This document shows positions 45,178-57,490 of a DNA stretch of 64,000 nucleotides, piece after piece. Source of the stretch: Carya illinoinensis. Lineage: Eukaryota; Streptophyta; Magnoliopsida; Fagales; Juglandaceae. The position numbers were made by a program, and so were the translations under genes. Position 1 is the first letter of the stretch; each line of letters begins with the position of its first letter. Below the pieces are notes generated by a model. It was not told the origin of the DNA. It saw only the letters and a list, made by a program, of their open reading frames with translations, and ran no database searches. The stretch is taken from the NCBI RefSeq assembly GCF_018687715.1, contig NC_056761.1, positions 11,945,001-12,009,000 of the forward strand, written 5' to 3'.

Positions 45178-46041
45178 TGAATTGCCTTTTGGCCTCCAAC
45201 AAAGAAAAGGCTGAGAAGGGTTCAATGCTACTATTGCAAAAAAGTGTTCAATAATCACCAGGATCTTGAGGCCCATGTCAGGGCTCATCAAGAGGAGATT
45301 AATGCAAGGAAGAGCTCGAATTATCCTGCTCATTTCAGTAATTTCATGGACTTCGTTAGCACTATCCCTTATTCCGTCTCCATAGTTCTGCCTGGAAGTT
45401 CCTTTCACCGTTCTGGGAATAAGCCGAGTAAACTTTTCCTCGGGACAACCTCTCCTTTGGAATTCTCTAAGATCTGCTTGAATGAACTCAGCAGGGTACC
45501 TGCAAGTAAGTGCTATGAGAATGATGTTCAAAATGATTCATCTCTGTCTGCCATGTCTCCATATCTTTCATCCGACAGTAGCCATGCTGATATTCATCAT
45601 TCCAAACCTTTATTGTCAGCCGTTTCTATGCCTTCTGCTCCATCTTCCTTGGAGATGCCTTGATGAACTTTCAGCATCACAGCTTCAGTAATTTTTCAGA
45701 TCCTGCCTGTGCTACAAGTCTTCCTGATTCAGGGCTTGGCTCAAATCTATTGCATGGCTTGAAAAAGTACTGCTGTTGGTTCCTTCCCTCCTGGCCATGG
45801 TCAATGCTCAGGCCAAACTGGAGTTGGTAAGTATGATAAGAGTAGTGTGAATCCTGATATGATGAATTCATCAAAAGGGCCTCAGATCAGCTCCAGCCTG
45901 CCCGCAGAAACAAAGGAGCCTCAGAAGAACGAGCCACTTCTTCCCTTTATTGAGAAGGAAGAGTTAGAAAGGTCGGACATCCTTAAGAATGTGGAGGATT
46001 CCTTTTCTGAGTTGGGGATTTCTTTTAATGACAAAGAGTGA
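45178..46041 (+). pseudogene. C2H2 zinc-finger protein gene fragment, frameshifted
   Basis: Frame from 45181 reads WPPTKKRLRRVQ followed by a single plant C2H2 finger, CYYC...HVRAH (C and C at about 45229-45238, two His at about 45277-45291). The text then continues in one frame to a stop at 45661, slips to another frame beginning near 45650 (MNFQHHSFSNFSD), and slips again near 45766 to a frame that ends at 46041 (ELGISFNDKE). The long Ser-rich, acidic C-terminal region is uninterrupted apart from these two slips. The 5' exons are not visible. It could be the last exon of a damaged gene copy, or a real gene with sequencing errors. I do not recognise the exact family. Confidence 0.6.
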
Positions 46042-46153
46042 GGTGGAGCAGATCCGGATCTATCTCTCTGCAACCTTGTACTTTTTTTCTATATGCTTAA
46101 ATAAATATGTATGCATGGGTTTGCTGTGCTGAATTTATTATCGCTTCGGTTGA

Positions 46154-46158
<5 letters not shown>

Positions 46159-46199
<41 letters not shown>
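46159..46199. repeat. CT microsatellite
   Basis: Perfect (TC)n of about 20 units, just 3' of the zinc-finger fragment. Confidence 0.95.
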
Positions 46200-46200
<1 letters not shown>

Positions 46201-46325
46201 CAGCACAAATGTGTATGCATGCTCTGACCTTTTTAGATCTGGCTCATCATCTATTACAACATACCTCATGATTTAAAAAGCAAGGAATTCCTTTGCTAGG
46301 TGCGGAATTTATATGGATGAAGCCA

Positions 46326-46330
46326 ATATT
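46326..46330 (+). other. Copia target duplication, left (ATATT)
   Basis: Repeated at 51169-51173. Confidence 0.8.
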
Positions 46331-46558
46331 TATTATAGATTGATAAAATGATTTTTTAGAATAAACACGTGTAATGGTTTTCATTGGCTTACACAGTAAG
46401 TTAGTTATTACAGTTACATTTTTACACGTCTGTATTAGTCTATAAATATAGACCTATTCCTCTGTAATTGATTCCAACTCAATAAGAATACATTCTTTCA
46501 ACTTCATCTCTCTCATATCAGACCTATCTTCTCCTCTATCTTGGATTACTCTGTTACA
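46331..46558 (+). repeat. 5' LTR (228 bp)
   Basis: Starts TATTATAGATTG (TA, not the usual TG) and ends CTGTTACA. Includes TATAAATATAG at about 46442-46452 as the likely promoter. Confidence 0.85.
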
Positions 46559-46568
46559 TGGTATCAGA
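46559..46568 (+). other. Primer binding site, initiator tRNA-Met
   Basis: TGGTATCAGA directly abuts the LTR; six bases later comes the gag ATG. Confidence 0.8.
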
Positions 46569-46574
46569 TTGTAA

Positions 46575-49500
46575 ATGGCTTCTGCTTCTGAATCAAATGT
46601 GGAGAATATTCCAAGTTATTACCATTTACAAAGTGGTGATTCATCAGGGAACATACTAGTGTCAAATGTTCTCACTGGAGAAAACTATCATACATGGAGT
46701 AGGTCCATGATAATGGCTTTAAAAGCCAAGAATAAGATTGGGTTCGTGAATGGATCAATTTCGCAGCCAAGTTCAACATATTCTGCATATGAACTGTGGG
46801 AGAGATGTAACAATATGGTCTCTTCATGGATCATCAGCTCTGTTTCAAAAGAAATTGGAGGTAGCATCATATGTGCAAGAACAACCCAAAATATGTGGGA
46901 AGATCTGAAGAACAGATTTACACAAGGAAATGGTTCTAGAATCTTTCAATTACAGAAAGATTTATCAGTTTTGACACAAGAGGACTTATCAGTGCGAGAT
47001 TACTATACAAGATTCAACTCCTTATGGGATGAATTGCTGGATTATAATCAAATTCGAACATGTACATGTGGAGCCCTAAGAACCTGTAAGTGTGATGCAA
47101 TAAAAATTTTAGATCGACAGCATGTGATATAGTTCTTAATGGGGTTAAATGACTGTTTTTCTCATATCAGAGGGCAAATTCTAATGTTAGAACCTTTGCC
47201 GAATATAAATAAAGTATTTTCTTTAATTGTTCAAGAAGAGAAACAGAGAGAGATTAGCAAGCATAACATGATTGATAGTGCTGCTTTTATGAGCAAAGTT
47301 CAAGATACAAATCCAGCAATGAAAAGGTTTGCTCCTGGAAAACAGCAATAGAAAAGAGATAAGCTGTTCTGCACTCATTGTGGTATGAACAACCATACAG
47401 TGGACAAATGCTACAAGGTACGTGGTTATCCTCCAGGCTTCAAACAGAACTCAACCAATTTTCGACAGAAGGGAAAATTTACAGCAACTGCTAATCAGCT
47501 TTCGGGTCAAATCTTGAGTACTCCTTTTGAGAATTTTAATCAAATGCCTTTCTCTCAAGAAGACTTTCAAAAATTGTTATCATTAATTCACCCACAACCT
47601 GATGATAATACCAATCATCAAGCTGCGAATATCATTTCTAATTCGATTGCTCATTCTACTCAAGGTATATCATCAAATTCTAGCTTTTCTTTAAGTGCTT
47701 CAGTTTCAACCTTAATATCTGATAATACATGGATTGTAGACACAGGTGCTACAGACCATATTGCTCATTCAACTGACATCTTTACTTCAATTACCAAAGC
47801 TTTAAACACTTCTGTTAAACTCCCAAACGGAAATACTGTACCAGTAACTCATATTGGTATAGTTCAGATATCTGAAAATCTAATTCTTAAAGATGTACTT
47901 TGTGTACCATCTTTTTCCTATAATCTACTCTCAGTGAGTAAACTCACTTCATATTAGAAATGCTCATTTATATTTTCATCTGATTTTTACTTTATTCAGG
48001 AACTTACCCAATGGAAGATGATTGGGATAGCTAGAAGCTCAGCTGGCCTTTATCTACTGCAGAAATCAGGTGCTAGTGATGTTGTTATTCCACACAAATC
48101 CAATTCTGTAAATTCTATAATAAGCTCTCAAGTCTGGCATAGCAGATTGGGACATCCTTCAATGTCTAGACTATCATTTCTTTCCAAAAATGTACCAGAT
48201 ATTAGCCTTTCCAATAAATTTGTTGATCATAATTGTATTGTTTGCCCATTGGCAAAACAGAAAAGATTACCATTTGAAATTCATTCATATAATGAAAGTT
48301 GTATTTTCCATATTTTCCATTGTGATATATGAGGCCCTTTTTCAATTCCAACCCATAATGATTCCAGATTTTTTGTTACTATAGTTGATGATCATTTAAG
48401 ATTTACTTGGGTATACTTGATGAAAAACAAATCTGAGGCCAGAAACATATTCAAAAATTTTTACGACTTAGTTGAAACACAATTTGGAAAGAAAATACAA
48501 TGTATAAGAAGTGACAATGGTTTAGAATTTAAAATGACAGATTTTTATGAGTTAAAAGGAATAATGCATCAAAAGTCATGTGTAGAAACACCTCAACAAA
48601 ATTCTATAATTGAGAGAAAACATCAACACTTGTTAAATGTAGCTAGAGCTTTAAAGTTTCAGTCAAATATTCCTTTAGTTTTTTGGGGAGAATGCATACT
48701 AACTGCATGCTATCTTATAAATCGCATACCATCTTTGGTTTTAAATAACAAATCTTCACATGAAATTCTTTATAATACAAATCCATCTTATAATCATTTG
48801 AAAGTTTTTGGTTGTTTAGCTTACGCATCAACACTTGTTCAAAATAGAAACAAATTTTCACCAAGAGCCAAGAGATGTGTTTTTGTAGGCTATCCACCTG
48901 GTATAAAAGGATATAAGTTGTATGATCTAGAAAATAAGTTTTTTGTTTTTTTTTGTTTCTAGGGATGTGGTTTTTCATGAATCTGTTTTCCCTTTTATGT
49001 CAAAGAATGATTCTTCAACAATCAATTCAAATCTGGACATTACTATTCATTCATCATCAGATAAAATCGTTTTTCCAAAACCAGTTTATGATTCTGCTGA
49101 AAATATACATGTCTCCATACCTTCTAATTCCCAACAACAATTCAGTAATCATCCTAGTCCAAAAAACACAGATTTAATAAATTTAAATGATGAGAATCAA
49201 TTTCCTATTTTGAGAAGATCGACTCGGCAACACAAAGCACCTGGTTATTTGCAATCATATCATTGCAATTTGGCTGACTCTACTGCTCAAACATCTTTCA
49301 CAAATCCTGCTATTAATACAGGTACTAAATATAGCATTTATGATGTTCTATCATATTCTAAATTGTCTAAATCTCATAGAGCTTTCTCTATTGCAATATC
49401 TTCTGAAGTTGAGCCAAATTTTTATCACCAAGTTGTTAGGCATACTCATTGGAGAGATGCCATGGCTGCAGAGTTATCTGCACTTGAATCAAATAACACT

Positions 49501-50934
49501 TGGGTTCTTACACCACTTTCTCCAAATAAAAAACCAATAGGTTGTAAATGGGTATATAAAATCAAACACAATTCAGATGGTTCTATTGAGAGGCATAAGG
49601 CTAGACTTGTAGCCAAAGGGTATACTCAAAGAGAAGGCCTAGATTTTTTTGAAACTTTCTCACCTGTTACAAAAATGGTCACTGTTAGATGTGTCTTATC
49701 ATTGGCTGCTATACACAGTTGGCATCTTTTTCATTTAGATGTCGACAATGCTTTTTTATATGGAGACTTAGATGAAGAAGTTTTTATGAAACCACCTCCT
49801 GGTTATCTACCTAAGGGGGACTCTCGGGTATGCAAATTGCAAAGGTCTCTATATGGCTTGAAACAAGCAAGCAGACAGTGGAATTGAAAATTTAAATCTG
49901 TACTACTTGATATTGGGTTTACACAATCAAAGGCAAACTATTCTTTGTTTACTAAGAAGGAAGGAAGTTCATTTGTGGCTTTAATACTTTATGTGGATGA
50001 TATCCTGCTTGCTAGCAGTGATTTAGAGGCAATTGAATCTGTAAATTGAAAGATTGAATTGAAAGATTTGGGACCAGCCAAGTTTTTTCTCGGGATGGAG
50101 ATTGCAAGATTACAAAGAGGCATTTCTTTGTCTCAAAGAAAATATACTCTAGAGCTGTTAGCAGATTTTGGCTTGTTAGTTGCCAAACCTACTTTGTTCC
50201 CAATGGATACTCATGCTAAACTGTTAAAGGATGAAGGTGATTTACTTGATGATATTACTGGTTATCGAAGATTGATTGGTAGACTAATTTACCTCACCCA
50301 TACCAGACTAGATATTACCTTTGCAGTCCACCATTTGAGTCAATATATGGACAGTCCTCGAGTACCTCATCCTCATGCTGCAATGAGAATTCTTAGATAC
50401 TTAAAATTAGCTCCTGGACAGGGTCTTTTATTTCCAAGTGATTCCAAGGTGCATATAAAGGCCTTTTCAGATTCGGACTGGGCAAGTTGTATAGATACCC
50501 GCAGGTTTGTTAGTGGCTATTGTGTTTTCATTGGTGATTCTCTGGTATCTTGGAAATCAAAGAAGCAACATACAATTCCTAGGAGCTCAGCAGAAGCTAA
50601 ATACAGATCAATGGCATTTACAGTTTGTGAAATAATCTGGATTCGAGCATTACTAAAGGATCTGCATCAACCACATACACAGCCAACTTTATTGTTTTGT
50701 GATAACCAATATGCTATTCATATAGCATCCAATCCAGTCCATCATGAATGGACTAAACATATAGAGCTGGACTGCCATATGGTGCGTGACAAAGTTGAAG
50801 AAGGATCATTGACTGTTCTACATATTGCTTCTGCTCATCAAATTGCATATTTGATGACTAAGCCCCTTGGTTCAAAATCATTTGATGCTTTACTGTCCAA
50901 GATGAATGTGTATAATATATACACATCATCTTGA
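46575..50934 (+). pseudogene. Copia gag-pol polyprotein, interrupted
   Basis: Gag starts at 46575, with the Retrofit-type N-terminus (LVSNVLTGENYHTWSRSM at about residues 28-45) and a CCHC knuckle CTHCGMNNHTVDKC near 47373. Protease has DTGATDHI (47740). Integrase has HSRLGH (48139), HNCIVC, D in HCDI (48327), D in RSDNG (48511) and E in IIERKH (48612). RT runs from about 49440 with YVDD at 49990. RNase H has SDSDWAS, SSAEAKY and CDNQYA, ending IYTSS at 50934. In one frame up to 48940 there are stops at 47130, 47349, 47955 (all TAG) and 48330 (TGA); a T-run slip at about 48945 shifts frame; then TGA at 49885 and 50047. Domain content is otherwise complete. Confidence 0.9.
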
Positions 50935-50941
50935 GGGGAAC

Positions 50942-51168
50942 TATTATAGATTGATAAATGATTTTTTAGAATAAACACGTGTAATGGTTTTCATTGGCTT
51001 ACACAGTGAATTAGTTATTACAGTTACATTTTTACATTTCTGTATTAGTCTATAAATATAGACCTATTCCTCTGTAATTGATTCCAACTCAAAAAGAATA
51101 CATTCTTTCAACTTCATCTCTCTCGTATCAGACCTATCTTCTCCTCTATCTTGGATTACTCTGTTACA
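50942..51168 (+). repeat. 3' LTR (227 bp)
   Basis: Pairs with the 5' LTR; one A fewer and about six substitutions. Preceded by TTGAGGGGAAC. Confidence 0.85.
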
Positions 51169-51173
51169 ATATT
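51169..51173 (+). other. Copia target duplication, right (ATATT)
   Basis: Matches 46326-46330. Confidence 0.8.
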
Positions 51174-52221
51174 TCTCAACATAATCTATTATTATTCATT
51201 ACTTTATTATTACTTTTCAGTTACTTTTTACTACTATTCATTACATTTTACAACAATTTATATTTTATTATTACTATTCACAACATATCTCAATATTTCT
51301 CGACACCCAAATCCAACTTCATCTCTCTTCCCCGACTCTCTGAACCAGCGAAAGGTTAAACAACGCTATGCCTCTTTGGGCATGTTATTGTACTAGAGAA
51401 TGGTTCTGCCATAATGAAGTGAATGAATTGTTTCTGACACGCCAATCAAATATATATGCCTTGTTGGGTACGCTATTGGTAATAGTCTCTAGTTAAAACT
51501 GCCATTCTATTTTAATAATCATGACGAGGGATATTCCGTTTTGTGTAATGTTTTATGGTGGTTAATATAAATCCAACTGCTTGGGTAGAGTTATGACTGT
51601 ATTATTAAAGAATAATAATCAGTGAATAAGTGCACTAAAATAGATAAATACACGTTAAATATGTCAGTTTTTGAGATAAACAGGCTTGTTTTGGTTATAA
51701 ATCCTTTTGGTTGTATATATGATTTCCTAGCATCAGATTCTTTGGTCATGCTGGATTCTTATATGTTTTGGTTACATAATGCTATAATTCAAATAGTTTG
51801 CCCTAATAAATTTTTGCCTGTTGAGACCTCTTATCATTTATCATCATCTGTTTCTAGAATACCAACATTTGAATATGTTGATTTTTGAGATTCATAGTTT
51901 TAAGTTAATTACTAAAGTTTTCTTAAACCTATGAAGCCATGTGAAATTAAATGTATTGGAAAAACTAGACATGGCAACGTGATAATAATATCAATTTCGG
52001 AAAAGCGACCTCCTCACTTTAACACACAGCGTCATTGTAAAATAGAGAGTACTTGCTCAGAATCCAGGTAAACAGAGTGCTGCAAGTCAATGTTTGACAT
52101 TTGAGTTTTCTTTTAACAGCAAGTGGCAACTTTGTTATTGCTGAAACCTCCCCTAGATCTTTTTTTTACTTGTTGGAAGTTTATTTTTGTGGCAAGAATT
52201 TGATCAAGCTTCTTTTGGTTG
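51174..52221. other. Non-coding spacer between two copia elements
   Basis: A pyrimidine/AT-rich run of ATTATTATTCATTAC-like words (51180-51310) and otherwise featureless DNA. An 88-residue ORF at 51622-51888 has no recognisable domain. Confidence 0.5.
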
Positions 52222-52226
52222 TGTTA
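52222..52226 (+). other. Copia target duplication, left (TGTTA)
   Basis: Repeated at 57486-57490. Confidence 0.85.
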
Positions 52227-52543
52227 TGTTGAAAACCACCAAAGTGTGAAACCAAAAGTCCACTTAGTCTGCTCAGCACCGTCCAAATTGAAACTCAGCA
52301 CCATCCTATGTGTTGAAGATCAACTCTAGTTGCTAGCTCACCATTAATTACAACTGATGTTCAGCAGAGCTTCTCCTATAAAAGGAGAGCTCATATGTGT
52401 AAATTGGTATGGGCAAAATAGAGAGAAATTGTTGAGTGTTTGTAATCTCATCAAATTCAGTTAATTTTGGCTCTAACATAGGTAATTTGCTGAACCACTT
52501 AAATATTGTCTTGTGTGATTTTGGACAGGCCAGAAGCGCAATA
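52227..52543 (+). repeat. 5' LTR (317 bp)
   Basis: Starts TGTTGAAAACCAC, ends GCGCAATA; TATAAAAGG at about 52378 is the likely promoter. Confidence 0.85.
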
Positions 52544-52545
52544 AT

Positions 52546-52555
52546 TGGTATCAGA
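52546..52555 (+). other. Primer binding site, initiator tRNA-Met
   Basis: TGGTATCAGA, two bases after the LTR. Confidence 0.8.
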
Positions 52556-53022
52556 ATTTTAGTTTGCGCTGTCCAAAAATCAAGTTAATTGAAATCAACT
52601 TTTGACAACTTCAGGGTGTTCCTTGCATCAATACGAATCTGTTGCCTCAAATAGAATAAAAAACGGAGGTCACAGGAGCTTGCACGCGCCTTGAGAAATT
52701 GAAGAGTGAGTGTCGAGTGAGCAACACGCTCCCACGTGCCCCCACGAGCTAACTGAGGTGGAAGAGTGTGAAAGACACGCTCCCACGCGCTTTAAAGACT
52801 CTCTGCGTGTGTAAGCCATGCGCCCCCAGACGCTTTTCTGTAGTGCGTGTATGTGCCGGATGATCATCACCGTTCGTTTTCAGATCCTTCTTTGGGTTTG
52901 ATCTAAGCCATTTGGAGTCCGATTTTAATGATCAAATAGTACTTTCTAACTATTTGGATCATTCTGGACTCATCTGTATGGTTATAATTTTGAATATTAT
53001 TGTCTAAATTTTCTAAATTCAT

Positions 53023-56000
53023 ATGGAAGGTTCTAGAAGAGATAAGAGCTCTGGAAATGCCTGTAGCTCTGGGCGTCGGTCCACAGTGTCAAATGCCAAG
53101 TTTGAAATTGAGAAATTCGATGGAACAAGCAATTTCAGCATGTGGTAGAAGTTATGGACATTTTGATCTAACAAGAGTTGGATATTGCGTTAGAAGAAAA
53201 GCAAGATGATTTGAGTGAAAATGATTGGAGGAAGTTTAATACCCAAGCTTGTAGTACAATCCGGTTATACCTTACCAAAGAACAGAAGTATTTTATCATG
53301 AGAGAGACAAATGTAAGGAAACTTTAGCAGAAATTAGAAGACAAGTTCATGAAGAAGAGCATTGAGAGTTGTTTGCACTTGAAGAAAAAGCTATTCAGAT
53401 TCCAGTTTCGTGAAAGTATTTCTATGTCTGAACATCTAAATAGCTACAATCAAATTCTTGCTGATTTATTAAACTTGGATGTTGAAATCCAAGATGAAGA
53501 TAAGGCTTTACTTTTGTTAAATTCCTTGCATGATATATATGAGTATTTAATTACTACACTACTGTATGGGAAGAAAAATATTAGTTTTGACAATATATCT
53601 AGTTTTTTAATTAATAATGAGCACCGTAGAAAAGATAAGTAGGTACAAGTAGATACATCAAGTGAAGCGTTAACAGCAAGGGGAAGACCACAGTCAAGGT
53701 ATTATGGAAAGAAGAAATGTTTTCAATTGAAAACTCGGGCCACATCACGTGGTTCATCAGTTGGAAGAAAACTCATCAGAGACAAGTGTTCCTTTTGTCA
53801 CAATAAAGTACACTGGAAGAAGGAGTGTCCCAAACTAAAGGGACAACAACAGAATCAACCCACCACAGCCAATGTCGTGGATATAGATAACGATTCAAAT
53901 TTTGCCTTGACAAGTTCATCATCCATTTGTCATTCTGATGAATGGATTATGGATTCTGGATTCTGGATGTACCTATCACATGTGTCTCAATTGGGACTAG
54001 TTTACTAACTTCACAAAAATTTAGGGCGGAGTAGTATTTATGGACAATGACAATGCCTATAAGACTCATAAATAGGTAGCATTCGGTTCAAACTGTACGA
54101 TGGTAGCGTCAAGACTTTGACAGAAGTTTGGTAAGTTCCGGACTTGCGAAAGAATCTCATCTCACTTGGATCTCTGGATTCAAAAGGATTCAGAATCATC
54201 ATTGAAGACGGAACTCTCAAAGTAATAATGAGAGTTCAAGTGGCTATGAAGGGTTTGAAGTAAGAAAACTTGTACTTCTTGAAAGGAAGTATTGTTGATG
54301 GAAGAGCTTCCACATGCTATGAGAAGCTAGATGGGACTGATGACGACACCACCAGTCTTTGACATATGCGTATGGGACACGTTGGAGAAAAAGCATTGCA
54401 AACACTAGCGAAGCAAGACTTACTCAAAGTTGCCAAGATTGATAAATTCTTTTTCTGTGTGTGTATTAGGGAAGCAGAGGCAAATCAAGATTGGAACCGC
54501 TGTATACAATACATAGGAGATACTTGACTATGTACACTCTGGATGTTTGGGGACCTACCAAAAATGCATTTTTAGGAGGTAAGCATTGGTTTGTAACTTT
54601 TGTAGATGATTATTCTCGTCGTGTGTGGGTTTATATTATGAAGAATAAAGATGAAGTGCTAAAAATCTTCCTTGATTGGAAGAAAATGATTGAGACTCAG
54701 ACTGGCAAAAAAATCAAGCGGCTCAGATATGATAATAGAGGTGAGTACACTTCAGACCCCTTTGTGGAAGTATGTCAAAGATAGGGAATTGTCAGACACT
54801 TCACTGTACCATCAAAAAGATGTGGCAGAATGGATGAATCGTATTTTGTTAGAGAAAGTGCAATGTTTGTTACTAGATGTTGGATTCAATAAACAATTTT
54901 GGGCTGAAACTATGACATATGTCTGCCACCTCATCAACCAACTACTCGCAGCTGTCAATGATGGGAAGACACCCATTGAAATGTGGAAAGGTACACATGC
55001 TACTAATTATGATTCTTTACGCGTTTTCGGATGTCCTGCTTACTATCATGCTAAATAAAGTAAGCTTGATCCTAGAACTAAGAAAACAAAATTCTTAGGT
55101 TTTAGTACTGGTGTAAAAGGGTATAGAGTTTGGTACATAGAATCTATAAAGGTAATCATCAATAAAGATGTTACATTTAATGAATCTGAGATGCTTAAAT
55201 ATCATAAGCATAAAGATTCTAATAAAGTCAGCCATGATGACGAAACACCAGATGATTCGCAGAATGTGAAGTTTATTATTTCAAAAGATTCAGGAAAGCA
55301 TGGACAAGATAAGGTTGATAGTCTAGTCACAGTACCTCCACGTCAACCCGAATCAATAGCAACCAACAGGCTGAGACAAGAGAAAAGTGTATCGACACAT
55401 TTTGCAGACTACGTGACATATGCACTACCAGTTGAAGGGGGTGAGATTCCAACCACTTACAGAAAAGTCATACAGTCCAGTGAACGAGTTGAATGGACAA
55501 AGGCGATGAATGAAGAGATGCAATTTCTTCACCAAAACTAGACTTGGGAGCTTGTACCGCTTCCACAAAGAAATAAGTCAATTGGCTATAAGTGGGTCTT
55601 TAATCAGAAAGATGATCAAGCTGTTAAAAATAGAATACGATATAAAGTTAGATTGGTAGTCAAGGGCTATGCTTAGATGAAGGGAATTGGCTACAGTGAA
55701 GTATTCTCTCCTGTTGTGAAGCATTCATCCATTTAGATATTGCTAGCTTTAGTTGCACAATATGATCTTGAGTTAGCATAACTTGATGTGGAGACAGCTT
55801 TTTTACTTGGTAATCTGGAGTAGGAGATCTATTTGTCTCAGCCAAAAGGTTTTAAAGAAGTTGAAAAAGAAAATTGGTTCTGTAGTTTGAAGAAGCCACT
55901 CTATGGCTTGAAGCAGTCACCTCAGCAATGATATAAGTAATTTGACCGTTTTATGATAGACCTGAAATATACTCATTGCCAATACGATCACTATGTATAT

Positions 56001-56934
56001 TTCAAAAAACTTGCAAATGGATCTTTCATTTATTTGCTTTTATATATAGATGATATGTTAATTGCATGTAAGAGTAAGGGGAAGATAAATTATTTAAAAA
56101 CTTAGTTGAGTCATGACTTTGAAATGAAAGATCTGGGAGAAGCACATATAATATTGGGAATGGAGATCAACAGAGATAGGATGAAAGGTACAGTTCACCT
56201 TACTCAGAAGCAGTATCTGAAGAGAATATTGCAATGCTTCAACATCGACTTGAAGACTAAGCCGGTGAGTACTCTTATGGCCCCATATTTCAAGCTCAGT
56301 GTATTGCAATCTCCTAAATATGATGAAGAGCGGGACTACACGAGGAATGTCTCATGCAAGTATTGTTGGAAGCTTAATGTATGTCATCATGTATACACGA
56401 CCTGATATCTCCCAGGCCGTTAGCTTAGTTAGTCGCTATATGCATAATCCTGAAAAGGCTCATTGGCATGCAGCTAAATGGATTCTACGTTATATTTTAG
56501 GGATTGTAGATATTATTTTGAAGTTCGAGAAGAATAAAGATAGTCTAGTACTGAATATATTGATTCAGACTATGCAGGTAATCTTGGCAGACGCCGATTG
56601 ATAACTGGATATGTGTTCACTATGGATGGAGGACCAATTAATTGGCGATCAACTTTGCAGTCTACAATTACACTATCATCCTCTGAGGCTGAATACATGA
56701 CTATAACAGAAGCCGTGAAATAAGTCATTTGGTTACAGGGATTGGTAACAGACTTGGGCTTTAAGCAGCAAGAGGTTACTATTTACTGTGACAATCAAAG
56801 TGTAATTCATTTGGCCAAGAATCAAGTGTATCACTCTCGAACAAAACATATAGATGTCCAATTTCACTTTATATGTGAAATATTAAAAGAAGAGGACATC
56901 AAACTTAAGAAGATTGGCACTGAAGTCTAGCAGA
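53023..56934 (+). pseudogene. Copia gag-pol remnant, Tork-like
   Basis: Gag begins near 53023 (MEGSRRDKSSG, then AKFEIEKFDGTSNFSMW). The longest gag piece is 53349-53642. A CCHC knuckle CSFCHNKVHWKKEC lies near 53790 and protease WIMDSG near 53943. Integrase: HMRMGHVGEKAL (54365), DVWGP (54542), DDYSRRVWVY (54604), RYDNRGEY (54725). RT pieces include FVTF-independent blocks at 55560-55930 (GLKQSPQQ) and DDMLIACKS (56050); RNase H has SSEAEYM (56685) and YCDNQSVIHLAK (56783). Frame changes occur at about 53220, 54010, 54480, 54785 and several sites in RT. Non-functional. Confidence 0.85.
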
Positions 56935-57145
56935 TATGTTGACAAAAGTCGTAATAGGGATCAAGTTTCAACACTGTTTGGATTTGATCAATATTGTATA
57001 CTGCTGAGCACCCTCGGGTGCATTGGAGCCTTATAATGCATTCGATAGCAGAAGTCTCTCATTTCAACGAAGGAGGTGCATTCATTTAAATAATGAATCA
57101 GTTTGTAAGCAGCTTAGTATGGCACACTTGGGTGGAGGGGGTGAT

Positions 57146-57485
57146 TATTGAAAACCACTAAAGTGTGAAATCAAAAGTCCACTTAGTTTTCTCAACACTG
57201 TCCAAATTGAAACTCAGCACCGTCCTATGTGTTGAAGATCAACTCTAGTTGCTAACTCACCATTAATTACGACTGATGTTTAGGAGAGCTTATCTTATAA
57301 AAGGAGAGCTCGTATGTGTAAATTGGTGTGGGCAAAATAGAGAGAAAGTGGACATGAGAGAGAAATTATTGAGTGTTTGTAATCTCATACAAACTCATTG
57401 AATTTTAACTCCAATGGACGTAGGCAATTTACAGAACCACTTAATTATCGTCTTATGTGATTTTGGACAAGCCAGAGGCGCAACA
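57146..57485 (+). repeat. 3' LTR (340 bp)
   Basis: Starts TATTGAAAACCAC (TG changed to TA), ends GCGCAACA. TATAAAAGG at about 57297. Carries a short internal duplication absent from the 5' LTR. Confidence 0.85.
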
Positions 57486-57490
57486 TGTTA
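57486..57490 (+). other. Copia target duplication, right (TGTTA)
   Basis: Matches 52222-52226. Confidence 0.85.

Larger units (their letters stand above)
46331..51168 (+). mobile_element. Ty1/copia retrotransposon, Ale/Retrofit-like (4838 bp)
   Basis: Complete in structure: LTRs 46331-46558 and 50942-51168, 5-bp target duplication ATATT, tRNA-Met-type primer site right after the 5' LTR, single gag-pol frame, and a GAGGGGAA polypurine tract before the 3' LTR. The LTRs differ at about six positions and one indel in 228 bp, so insertion is moderately old. The coding frame has six stops and one frameshift. Short LTRs and the gag style suggest the Ale/Retrofit lineage. Confidence 0.92.
52227..57485 (+). 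mobile_element. Ty1/copia retrotransposon, Tork-like (5259 bp)
   Basis: LTRs 52227-52543 and 57146-57485, target duplication TGTTA, tRNA-Met primer site and a GGTGGAGGGGGTGAT polypurine tract. All copia domains are present in order but broken by many stops and frameshifts. The LTRs differ by numerous substitutions and the 3' LTR has an extra 18-bp-class segment (around 57345-57362) duplicating AGAGAGAAA, so this is older than the element at 46331. Confidence 0.9.

Noticed and set aside
44738..45180. ORFs of 132 and 73 codons with poly-Gly
   Set aside because: Caused by the G homopolymer near 45013-45041; no other protein-like features.
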